Source of the DNA: Stakelama saccharophila
Lineage (GTDB): Bacteria; Pseudomonadota; Alphaproteobacteria; Sphingomonadales; Sphingomonadaceae
Assembly (NCBI RefSeq): GCF_032229225.1
Contig: NZ_CP135076.1
Span: 2,771,001 to 2,835,000, forward strand
DNA length: 64,000 nucleotides
Reading direction: 5' to 3'
Below are positions 57,519 through 64,000 of this stretch, piece after piece. The notes beneath the pieces were generated by a model. The model searched no databases, was not told the origin of the DNA, and saw nothing but the letters and a program-made list of their open reading frames with translations. The translations under genes and the position numbers were made by a program. Within the stretch, counting starts at the first letter, position 1. Every line of letters begins with the position of its first letter.

Positions 57519-57809
57519 ATGGTCCAACCACTCAGCCAGGCCGATCGCGAGGATGCGCTCGATGGCCTGCCCGACTGGGATTATGACGACGGCCGGGACG
57601 CGATTTCGCGCACCTTCACGTTCGACGATTTCAACCAGGCGTTCGGCTTCATGACGCAGGTCGCCCTGATGGCGGAAAAGGCGAACCACCACCCGGAATG
57701 GTCGAACGTCTATAACCGCGTCGAGATATTGCTGACCACGCACGACGCCGGCGGCCTGTCGTCGCGCGACGTGGAGATGGCGCAGGCGATCGACGCGCTG
57801 GTGGAATGA
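57519..57809 (+). CDS. phhB: 4a-hydroxytetrahydrobiopterin dehydratase (PCD)
   Basis: A 96-residue pterin-4a-carbinolamine dehydratase that recycles the cofactor of phenylalanine hydroxylase. The motif [32 protein letters not shown] contains the conserved histidines of the active site, and the N-terminus has [14 protein letters not shown]. Two ATGs occur in tandem (57516 and 57519); AAGGAGG at 57507-57513 is better spaced for the second. It is divergent from the zincin-ccmAB operon. Confidence 0.95.
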   Translation: MVQPLSQADREDALDGLPDWDYDDGRDAISRTFTFDDFNQAFGFMTQVALMAEKANHHPEWSNVYNRVEILLTTHDAGGLSSRDVEMAQAIDALVE

Positions 57810-57821
57810 AGCGCGCGGGCC

Positions 57822-58427
57822 TTACCCCGCAAAGGCGGGGGAGTGGCGGAGGTGCTGATAGGCATCGATCACGCGTCGCAGCGCCTTTTCGTGGCTGCGG
57901 TCACCGCCATTGCGGTCCGGATGGTATTCGCGCACCAGCGCGCCGTAGCGGGCGCGCAGCATCGACCGGTCGGCATCGGTATCGAGCCCCAGCACCTGCA
58001 GCGCGCGGCGATCGCGGTCGCTGAGCGGCTTGCCGTCGTTGCGCGACCGCTGCACCTTGGTGCGAAAGCGGGCGCCGATGGCGTCGAGCGGATCGGCGAA
58101 ATCGGCCCATTCGGGCGGGCGGTCCGCGCCGGTCGAGGCAAAGGCCCGGGTTTCGCGCTCCCAGCCCGACAGGGGACGCTGCGCATCGTGGATCTCGTCC
58201 GCGCTCATGCCTTCGAAGAAATTGTAGCCGGCGTTGAATTCTCGGACATGGTCGAGACAGAACCAGCGCCAGCCGCGCGGCCCCTCACCCGATGGCGGGC
58301 CCTCGAGCGGCGGGGCGCGGAATTCGCCCGGCGCGTCGCAGCCCGGCGCCATGCATTCTCGGCCACTTTCCATGCGGCCATGAAAACGGGTATTCGGTCG
58401 GTCCTTCTTACGTTCAGCGCGCGCCAC
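57822..58427 (-). CDS. J-domain protein (C-terminal DnaJ domain)
   Basis: A 201-residue co-chaperone-like protein. The J domain is at the C-terminus (about 140-201), with the essential HPD motif in LVREYHPDRNGGDRSHEKALRRVIDAYQHLR. The N-terminal part holds a cysteine pair, CMAPGCDAPGEFRAP, and a WFCLDHVREFNAGYNFFEGMS segment. This layout, with the J domain last, is found in alphaproteobacterial DnaJ-like proteins of unknown client. GTG 58427 with TTGGGGAG just upstream is preferred over TTG 58439. Confidence 0.9.
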   Translation of the reverse strand: MARAERKKDRPNTRFHGRMESGRECMAPGCDAPGEFRAPPLEGPPSGEGPRGWRWFCLDHVREFNAGYNFFEGMSADEIHDAQRPLSGWERETRAFASTGADRPPEWADFADPLDAIGARFRTKVQRSRNDGKPLSDRDRRALQVLGLDTDADRSMLRARYGALVREYHPDRNGGDRSHEKALRRVIDAYQHLRHSPAFAG

Positions 58428-58462
58428 GCGACTCCCCAAGGCAAATCCACTATATAGGCGCC

Positions 58463-58777
58463 ATGACCGATACCGCCACCGACCGTTCGCCCCAAATTCC
58501 CGTCGCCGACCAGATCGCGGCGCGGCTTACCGAAGCCCTCGATCCCACCTACCTGGAGGTCGTCAACGACAGCCACCACCATGCCGGCCATGCCGGGGAC
58601 GACGGCACCGGCGAAAGCCATTTCACCGTGACCGTCGAGAGCCGGACCTTTGCCGGCCGGTCCCGCGTTCAGCGCCAGAGACTGGTGAACAGGGCCCTGG
58701 CCGACCTGCTCGCCACGCGCATCCACGCGCTGGCGATCCGGGCCCGGGCCCCGGGAGAGGAGACGAATGGCGTATAA
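58463..58777 (+). CDS. bolA: BolA family protein
   Basis: A 104-residue BolA/IbaG-type protein that works with monothiol glutaredoxins in iron-sulfur handling. The signature VNDSHHHAGHAGDDGTGESHFTVTVESRTFAGRSRVQRQRLVNRALADLL includes the conserved histidines. A TATAGG -10-like hexamer ends 5 bases before the ATG and there is no Shine-Dalgarno, which suggests a leaderless transcript. It overlaps the GST gene by 11 bases. The divergent J-domain gene starts 36 bases away; bolA next to a J-domain gene is a recurrent alphaproteobacterial arrangement. Confidence 0.94.
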   Translation: MTDTATDRSPQIPVADQIAARLTEALDPTYLEVVNDSHHHAGHAGDDGTGESHFTVTVESRTFAGRSRVQRQRLVNRALADLLATRIHALAIRARAPGEETNGV

Positions 58778-59471
58778 CCTGTGGTACTGGCCCGGCATCC
58801 AGGGGCGCGGCGAATTCGTCCGCCTGTCGATGGAGGCCGGCGGCATCGAATATCGCGATTGCGCGCGCGAGGAGGGCGCCCACGCGCTGATCGAGAACAT
58901 GGCCACGTTCGACCGGCCGCCTTATGCCCCGCCCTATCTGGAACTGGACGGCCATGCCATCGCGCAGGTCGCCAACATCCTGCTGTTCCTGGGCGATCGC
59001 GACCATCTGGCGCCGTCGAACATGAACGACCGCTATTGGCTGCACCAGGTCGAACTGACCATCGCCGATATGGTGGCGGAGGTGCACAATGTGCACCATC
59101 CCGTAGGCAGCGGCGCCTATTACGAGGACCAGAAGGAAGAGGCCGCCCGCGCCGCCAAGCAGTTCCGGGAGGAACGGATGCCGAAATTCCTCCGTCATTT
59201 CGAGGCGGCGGCCAAGTCGAACGAAGGCGACTGGCTGATCGACCATCGCTGGTGCTATACCGATTGTTCGCTGTTCCAGCTCGTTGAGGGACTGCGCTAC
59301 ATGTTCCCGAAGCGGATGAAGACGCTGGAACCCGACCTGCCGAAGCTGATCGGCATCCACGATGCGGTCGCCGAACTGCCGGGCATCAAGGCATATCTCG
59401 ACAGCAACCGGCGGCTGGCATTCAACGAAGACGGCATTTTCCGTCACTATCCGGAGCTTGACGCGGCATGA
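58767..59471 (+). CDS. Glutathione S-transferase
   Basis: A 234-residue cytosolic GST. The N-terminal thioredoxin-like domain begins YNLWYWPGIQGRGEFVRLSMEAGGIEYRD (catalytic tyrosine/arginine region) and has PPYLELDGHAIAQVANILLFLG. The helical C-terminal domain contains WLIDHRWCYTDCSLFQLVEGLRYMFP and the usual tail IKAYLDSNRRLAFNEDGIFRHY. A sigma/mu-like class is possible; the substrate is unknown. It overlaps bolA upstream and pirin downstream (ATGA). Confidence 0.9.
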   Translation: MAYNLWYWPGIQGRGEFVRLSMEAGGIEYRDCAREEGAHALIENMATFDRPPYAPPYLELDGHAIAQVANILLFLGDRDHLAPSNMNDRYWLHQVELTIADMVAEVHNVHHPVGSGAYYEDQKEEAARAAKQFREERMPKFLRHFEAAAKSNEGDWLIDHRWCYTDCSLFQLVEGLRYMFPKRMKTLEPDLPKLIGIHDAVAELPGIKAYLDSNRRLAFNEDGIFRHYPELDAA

Positions 59472-60370
59472 CCAACGAGGATCTGATCCTGCAGACGATC
59501 ACGCCTGCAACGCACGATCTCGGCGGGTTCAAGGTCCACAGGACGCTGCCCAACAAGGAACGCACGATGGTGGGGCCGTTCCTGTTCTTCGACCAGATGG
59601 GGCCGGCGCACCTGTCGGTCGGCGAAGGCATCGACGTCCGCCCGCACCCGCACATCAACCTCGCCACCGTCACCTATCTGTTCGCCGGCGCGATCGACCA
59701 CCGCGATTCGCTGGGCACCCTCGCCACGATCGAGCCCGGTGCGGTGAATCTGATGACCGCCGGATCGGGCATCGTCCATTCCGAACGCTCGCCGTCCGCC
59801 GAACGGGCGGTGGGGCCGGAACTGTCGGGCATCCAGACCTGGATCGCGCTGCCCGACGGCGAAGAGGACATGGCGCCGGCGTTCGAGCACGTCGCGCGCG
59901 GCGACCTGCCGGTGGTCGAGGACGCTTGCGTGAAGGCGCGGGTGGTGATGGGCGCGCTCTGGGGCCGGCGTGCGCCGACCACGACCTATGCCGACACGAT
60001 CTATGCCGATATCGCGCTGGCCGGCGGCGGGACGATCCCGGTCGATGCCGAGGCGGACGAGCGCGCAGTCTATGTCGCCGAGGGCGATGCGACGCTCGAC
60101 GGGATGCGGCTCGATCCGATGACGCTCTATCTGTTGAGACCGGGTATGACGGCGACGCTGCGCTCCGACAGCGGCGCGCGGGTGATGCTGTGCGGCGGCG
60201 AAGCCTTCGCGACGCCGCGCCATGTATGGTGGAATTTCGTCTCCTCGTCGCGTGAGCGGATCAACGAGGCCAAGCGCGCATGGAAAGCGGGCGAATTCGC
60301 GAAGGTGCCGGGCGACGAAAAGGAATGGATCCCGATCCCCGAGGTGCCGAAGACGGTGAGCTACCCGTAA
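59468..60370 (+). CDS. Pirin family protein
   Basis: A 300-residue bicupin. The N-terminal cupin has the metal ligands in [16 protein letters not shown] and [11 protein letters not shown], and the family string [14 protein letters not shown]. The second cupin (about 175-285) is degenerate, as in other pirins. Some bacterial pirins are quercetin dioxygenases and others modulate enzymes, so the role is not set. It overlaps the GST gene by 4 bases, completing a bolA-GST-pirin unit that looks related to redox stress. Confidence 0.93.
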   Translation: MTNEDLILQTITPATHDLGGFKVHRTLPNKERTMVGPFLFFDQMGPAHLSVGEGIDVRPHPHINLATVTYLFAGAIDHRDSLGTLATIEPGAVNLMTAGSGIVHSERSPSAERAVGPELSGIQTWIALPDGEEDMAPAFEHVARGDLPVVEDACVKARVVMGALWGRRAPTTTYADTIYADIALAGGGTIPVDAEADERAVYVAEGDATLDGMRLDPMTLYLLRPGMTATLRSDSGARVMLCGGEAFATPRHVWWNFVSSSRERINEAKRAWKAGEFAKVPGDEKEWIPIPEVPKTVSYP

Positions 60371-60495
60371 GCGCCCCTCCCGCTTGCAGGCGGATCGGGG
60401 AGGGAGCCGCCTCGCCGCATCACGATCTTCCCTCCCGTCGCGGCTCCAAGCCGCATTGCGCCTGCCGCCCACCCCAAGTAAAGCCCGCCGCATTC

Positions 60496-61170
60496 ATGAC
60501 CGAACCCGTCATCATCGCCGTTCCCAAGGGACGCATCCTCGAAGAGGCGCTGCCACTGCTCGCGCAGGTGGGCGTGGTGCCCGAGCCGGCCTTTTCCGAC
60601 GACAGCAGCCGCGCGCTCCGGTTCGGGACCAACCGGCCGGACATCGACATCATCCGCGTGCGCGCGTTCGATGTCGCGACCTTCGTCGCGCACGGCGCGG
60701 CGCAGCTCGGCATCGTCGGATCGGACGTGATCGGCGAATTCGGCTATTCGGAATTGTACGCGCCGGTCGACCTGGGCATCGGCCATTGCCGGCTGTCGGT
60801 CGCCGAACCCGCCGACATGGCGGCAAAGGACGATCCGCGCGGCTGGAGCCATGTGCGGATCGCGACCAAATATCCGAACCTGACCCAGGCCCATTTCGAA
60901 GCGCGCGGCGTGCAAGCCGAATGCGTCAAGCTGAACGGCGCGATGGAGCTGGCCCCGATCCTGGGGCTCGCGCCGCGCATCGTCGACCTGGTTTCCTCGG
61001 GCCGGACGCTCAAGGAGAACGGGCTCGTCGAGGTCGAGGTGATCGCCGAGGTGACGTCGCGCCTGATCGTCAACCGGGCGGCGTTCAAGACGCGGACCGA
61101 AACGGTGGTGCCGCTGGTGGATGCGTTCCGGCAGGCCTCTCCCCTTTCGCCTGCGGGAAGGGGGATATGA
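60496..61170 (+). CDS. hisG: ATP phosphoribosyltransferase, short form
   Basis: A 224-residue HisG that joins ATP and PRPP, the first step of histidine synthesis. The motif [17 protein letters not shown] and [27 protein letters not shown] are conserved. Length fits the short form, which needs the regulatory partner HisZ; hisZ is not in this window. The last ten residues, [10 protein letters not shown] plus I, come from a palindromic repeat (61141-61163). The stop overlaps the hisD start (ATGA). The start is ATG 60496, a few bases after a repeat-rich gap. Confidence 0.95.
   Translation: MTEPVIIAVPKGRILEEALPLLAQVGVVPEPAFSDDSSRALRFGTNRPDIDIIRVRAFDVATFVAHGAAQLGIVGSDVIGEFGYSELYAPVDLGIGHCRLSVAEPADMAAKDDPRGWSHVRIATKYPNLTQAHFEARGVQAECVKLNGAMELAPILGLAPRIVDLVSSGRTLKENGLVEVEVIAEVTSRLIVNRAAFKTRTETVVPLVDAFRQASPLSPAGRGI
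61139..61165. repeat. Palindromic repeat at the hisG/hisD junction
   Basis: CCCCTTTCGC (61141-61150) and GCGGGAAGGGG (61153-61163) form a near-perfect hairpin within the hisG end. GGAAGGGGG just before ATG 61167 acts as the hisD ribosome binding site. Confidence 0.65.
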
Positions 61171-62462
61171 TCCGCCTCAACGCGTCCGATCCCGGTTTCG
61201 GCCATGCTTTCAACGAGCTGGTCAACGCGCGCCGAGAGGCCGAGCCGCAGGTCGCGCGCGACGTGCGCATGATCATCGAGGCGGTGCGCCAGGACGGCGA
61301 CAATGCGGTGCAGGCCTTTACCGACAAATTCGATGGGCACGACCTGGACGCGAGCGGCTGGCGAATCGAGCAGGCCGAATGCGAAGCGGCGCTCGACGGG
61401 CTGGAACCGGGGCTGCGCGCGGCGCTGGAACTCGCGCGCGACCGGATCGCGGCCTATCACGAAAAGCAGTGCCCGGCCGACAGCGACGACACCGACGATG
61501 CCGGCGTGCGCCTGGGCGCGCGGTGGCGGGCGGTCGATTCGGCCGGTATCTACGTCCCCGGCGGGCGGGCGGCCTATCCGTCCTCGGTGCTGATGAACGC
61601 GGTGCCGGCCAAGGTCGCCGGCGTGCGGCGGCTGGTGATGGTGACGCCAACGCCGAAGGGCGAGGCCAATCCGCTGGTGCTGGCCGCCGCGCGGATCGCC
61701 GGCGTGGACGAGATCTGGCGCATCGGCGGGGCGCAGGCGATCGCCGCGATCGCCTACGGGACGGAGCGGATCGACGCCGTCGATGTCGTCACCGGCCCCG
61801 GCAACGCCTGGGTCGCGGAGGCCAAGCGGCAGGTATACGGCGTCGTCGGCATCGACATGGTCGCGGGGCCGAGCGAGATCGTCGTCGTCGCAGATGCGAA
61901 GAACGATCCCGACTGGATCGCCGCCGACCTGTTGAGCCAGTCGGAGCACGACCCCACCAGCCAGTCGATCCTGTTCACAGACGACGCGGCATTCGCCGAT
62001 GCCGTGTCGGCCGCGATCGACCTGCAAATCGGAACGCTGGCGACGAAGGACGTGGCACGGGCGAGCTGGGATGCGAACGGCGCGATCGTGCTGGTGCCCG
62101 ACCTTGCCGCCGCCTGCCCGCTGGTGAACCGGCTGGCGCCGGAACATCTGGAACTGGCGATCGACGACCCCGACCAGATGTTCCCCCTGATCCACCATGC
62201 CGGATCGGTGTTCCTCGGCCGGCACACGCCCGAAGCCGTGGGCGATTATGTCGCCGGACCGAACCACGTGCTGCCGACCGGCCGGCGCGCCCGCTTCGCC
62301 AGCGGGCTGTCGGTGCTCGACTTCATGAAACGGACGAGTTTCCTGGCCCTGGACGGTGAGGCGCTGGCGGCGATCGGGCCGGCGGCAGTGGCGCTGGCGG
62401 AGGCCGAGGGTCTGCCGGCGCATGCAAAATCGGTGGCGCTGCGGCTGGCGCGCGCGGGCTAA
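61167..62462 (+). CDS. hisD: Histidinol dehydrogenase
   Basis: A 431-residue zinc enzyme catalysing the last two steps of histidine synthesis. [85 protein letters not shown] (zinc and catalytic residues) and the closing [29 protein letters not shown] are all family signatures. It starts inside the hisG stop and is co-translated with it. HisG-HisD-NusB order is common in sphingomonads. Confidence 0.98.
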   Translation: MIRLNASDPGFGHAFNELVNARREAEPQVARDVRMIIEAVRQDGDNAVQAFTDKFDGHDLDASGWRIEQAECEAALDGLEPGLRAALELARDRIAAYHEKQCPADSDDTDDAGVRLGARWRAVDSAGIYVPGGRAAYPSSVLMNAVPAKVAGVRRLVMVTPTPKGEANPLVLAAARIAGVDEIWRIGGAQAIAAIAYGTERIDAVDVVTGPGNAWVAEAKRQVYGVVGIDMVAGPSEIVVVADAKNDPDWIAADLLSQSEHDPTSQSILFTDDAAFADAVSAAIDLQIGTLATKDVARASWDANGAIVLVPDLAAACPLVNRLAPEHLELAIDDPDQMFPLIHHAGSVFLGRHTPEAVGDYVAGPNHVLPTGRRARFASGLSVLDFMKRTSFLALDGEALAAIGPAAVALAEAEGLPAHAKSVALRLARAG

Positions 62463-62496
62463 GGCATTTCCCGATCAGGTTGGCGCACCTTTCTTG

Positions 62497-62520
62497 TGCT
62501 CCTGCGAACGCAGGAGCACA
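62497..62520. repeat. Perfect 11-bp stem palindrome before nusB
   Basis: GTGCTCCTGCG (62497-62507) pairs perfectly with CGCAGGAGCAC (62510-62520) around AA. It is a REP-like hairpin in the hisD-nusB gap (62463-62612), which otherwise holds nothing I can name. Confidence 0.8.
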
Positions 62521-62612
62521 GGGTTTCGGGCGCGACGCTTGCGGGAGGGGGAATGCCGCAGATCGCGCAATTGCGGTTTGCCTTCGCCGCCATCGCGGCT
62601 ATCTGCGTGCGC

Positions 62613-63074
62613 ATGCCTAGCCAGACCGCTCGCAATCGAACCCGCGCCCGTGCCGCGGCCCGCCTCGGCGCCGTGCAGGCGCTGTACCAGCGGGAAATGG
62701 AGGGAACGCCGCTTCCCACCCTGCTCCACGAATTCCACCAGCACCGGCTGGGCGCGGTGATCGAGGATGTCGAATTCATCGACGCCGACATCGATTTCTT
62801 CGACGATATCGTGCGCGGCGTCGACGCCCGGCGCGAAGAGATCGACGCGGCCGTGGAGGGCAAGCTGTCGGCCGGCTGGTCGCTGGAACGGCTCGACAAG
62901 CCGATGCGGCAGATCCTGCGCGCCGGCACCTATGAACTGATGGCGCGCGCCGACGTGCCGACCGGCGCGGTGATCACCCAGTATGTCGATGTCGCGCACG
63001 CCTTTTACGACCGGCGCGAGGCGGGCTTCGTCAACGGCCTGCTCGACGCCGTGGCAAAAGCCGTGCGCGGCTGA
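62613..63074 (+). CDS. nusB: Transcription antitermination protein NusB
   Basis: A 153-residue all-helical RNA-binding protein that acts with NusE on boxA RNA in rRNA operons. It opens MPSQTARNRTRARAAARLGAVQALYQREMEG, the usual arginine-rich start, and has LERLDKPMRQILRAGTYELMARADVPTGAVITQYVDVAHAFYDRREAGFVNGLLDAVAK. The frame is open back to 62496, but the added residues do not resemble the family. There is no clear Shine-Dalgarno before 62613. thiL follows after a 507-base repeat-rich gap. Confidence 0.96.
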   Translation: MPSQTARNRTRARAAARLGAVQALYQREMEGTPLPTLLHEFHQHRLGAVIEDVEFIDADIDFFDDIVRGVDARREEIDAAVEGKLSAGWSLERLDKPMRQILRAGTYELMARADVPTGAVITQYVDVAHAFYDRREAGFVNGLLDAVAKAVRG

Positions 63075-63129
63075 GGATGGGCGAGATAATGGCGACGCGT
63101 AACGGTAGAAATTTCCGGAATCGCTCTGT

Positions 63130-63282
63130 TTCGTCATCCTGACGAAAGTCAGGATCCAGAGTCGAGCGCGATCAGCCTTGAACGCTGCCTGTCACCTTGG
63201 GATTTCGGGGATTTCTTGGTCCCCTATCCTGTGTCCTCGCTGGGCTCCCGCCTCCGCGGGAGCACAAAGCCGCATCTCCTTT
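63130..63282. repeat. REP-like palindromes in the nusB-thiL gap, left part
   Basis: ATCCTGACGAAAGTCAGGAT (about 63139-63158) and CTCCCGCCTCCGCGGGAG (about 63246-63262) are hairpins. No coding frame in 63075-63282 resembles a protein family. Confidence 0.55.
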
Positions 63283-63441
63283 CAAGGATGCCTCTGCGAA
63301 ACCCATTCTCGTCTCCCCGGCGGAGGCCGGGTCCACCGAGCCGCTTAGCTCAAGCGTTTGCTATTGCAGCCAGATGGATGCTGAAACAAGTTCAGCATGA
63401 CGAAAGAGGCTTCCGTTTCGCGCCTTTTGCAGAAGTCTCCT
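63283..63441. repeat. Dispersed 159-bp intergenic repeat, copy 2
   Basis: This is the same element as 6071-6229, same orientation, with 7 substitutions and no gaps. Flanks differ from copy 1. The antisense spurious peptide with MLNLFQHP is again present. Confidence 0.85.
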
Positions 63442-63581
63442 TCCAGGGGATACACGTTCAGGGAGTCGAACTTACCTCTAGAAGCCGCAGCGGTGGCGGC
63501 TCTGGATGCCGGATCAAGTCCGGCATGACGATACGGATTGCGTGTAGCAATTCTATCCGAATCCGCGGACAATCCCGACCC
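63442..63581. other. Repeat-bearing leader gap before thiL
   Basis: TGCCGGATCAAGTCCGGCA (about 63508-63526) is another hairpin. No ribosome binding site of note and no confident promoter were seen for thiL. Confidence 0.45.
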
Positions 63582-64000
63582 ATGACCGAAGCCGATTTCA
63601 TCGCCGCCCTGCGCGACCTGCCGCTGCATCCGGCGGCACGCGGGCTGGTGGACGATGCCGCCGTGCTCGACGCCGGGCCGGGGCTGGTGCTGACCAAGGA
63701 CATGATCGCCGAGGGGGTGCATTTCCTGCCCGGCGATCCGCCGGGCGACGTGGCGTGGAAGCTGCTGGCGGTGAACCTGTCGGACCTCGCGGCGAAAGGC
63801 GCGGCGCCGATCGGCGTCATGCTCGGCTATCCGCTGAGCGATACCGGCTGGGACCGCGCTTTCCTGGACGGGCTGGGCAAGGCGATGCGGCGCTTCGGCT
63901 GTCCGCTGATCGGCGGCGACACCATCGCCCTGCCGCCCGGCGCGCCGCGGACGCTGTCGCTCACCGCATTGGGCCAGACGGACCGCGCACCCGCGCGCGG
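63582..64000 (+). CDS. thiL: Thiamine-monophosphate kinase, N-terminal part
   Basis: The first 139 codons of ThiL, which phosphorylates thiamine monophosphate to the active diphosphate. Family blocks are DDAAVLDAGPGLVLTKDMIAEGVHFLPGDPPGDVAWKLLAVNLSDLAAKGA (the ATP- and magnesium-binding core, with the aspartates in DDAAV and NLSDLAA) and PLIGGDTIALPPG. The reading frame runs off the right edge. It lies after nusB, as in many alphaproteobacteria (ribH-nusB-thiL). Confidence 0.96.
   Translation, partial: MTEADFIAALRDLPLHPAARGLVDDAAVLDAGPGLVLTKDMIAEGVHFLPGDPPGDVAWKLLAVNLSDLAAKGAAPIGVMLGYPLSDTGWDRAFLDGLGKAMRRFGCPLIGGDTIALPPGAPRTLSLTALGQTDRAPAR

Overview
The window is a chromosomal stretch of a high-GC Alphaproteobacterium, most likely of the Sphingomonas/Sphingopyxis group. 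This is an inference from three things: an F1-only ATP synthase operon (atpH-A-G-D-C) split from F0, the aa3 oxidase order ctaC-D-B-(small ORF)-G-E-DUF983-SURF1, and dispersed palindromic intergenic repeats of a kind I associate with that group. No rRNA, tRNA, CRISPR array, prophage, transposase or recognisable defence island was seen. Most genes are core metabolism. Less familiar material lies at 0.8-3.3 kb, 10-15 kb, 19.5 kb, 23.8-29 kb and 40.8 kb.

Layout. 0-10 kb: partial glyQ (minus); a small XRE regulator with a coupled membrane protein; two tandem TraB/GumN-like exported proteins; a GNAT protein; rplY-secreted protein-pth; an FSA-type transaldolase; a DUF2490 protein; priA. 10-15 kb: three consecutive exported hydrolases (HExxH metallopeptidase with visibly lower GC, S1-type protease, esterase). 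15-22 kb: ada (minus), then the atp operon with a lipoprotein gene inserted between atpG and atpD. 22-29 kb: a lone cpaF, a retropepsin-like/PDZ protein, an exported methyltransferase-like protein, and a PHA-type locus (phaR, PhaC-like hydrolase, phaA). 29-40 kb: a large TonB-dependent receptor, alr, an MFS transporter, the scfR/ramB-type regulator divergent from aceA, acyl-CoA dehydrogenase and SDR genes. 40-47 kb: an M49-like lipoprotein peptidase, then a tightly overlapped minus-strand operon pyrE-pdxJ-acpS-lepB-AI-2E permease-maiA. 47-56 kb: the cytochrome oxidase cluster running into thrC and a methyltransferase. 56-64 kb: ccmA/ccmB with a zincin, PCD, a J-domain protein, bolA-GST-pirin, hisG-hisD, nusB and partial thiL.

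The genes form recognisable working groups: aerobic respiration (cta cluster, ccmAB, F1 ATPase), carbon storage and C2 metabolism (pha locus, acyl-CoA dehydrogenase, aceA and its regulator), envelope export and processing (lepB, TonB receptor, several exported hydrolases) and translation (glyQ, rplY, pth, nusB).

The most interesting signals are non-coding. Palindromic repeat modules sit at exactly those atp junctions where subunit stoichiometry falls from 3 to 1 (atpA|atpG and atpD|atpC). Elsewhere such repeats appear to have been co-opted as Shine-Dalgarno sequences or as coding sequence (pdxJ N-terminus, hisG C-terminus, hisD, atpC and SDR ribosome binding sites). Paired hairpin units at 6.2 and 15.0 kb keep a fixed frame while their stems change in a compensated way, and a 159-bp repeat occurs twice, 57 kb apart, with 7 mismatches. 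I found no convincing wholly new multi-gene system. The best candidates for undescribed biology are the F1 operon lipoprotein, the exported hydrolase trio, and the XRE/membrane-protein pair with its inverted-repeat operator.
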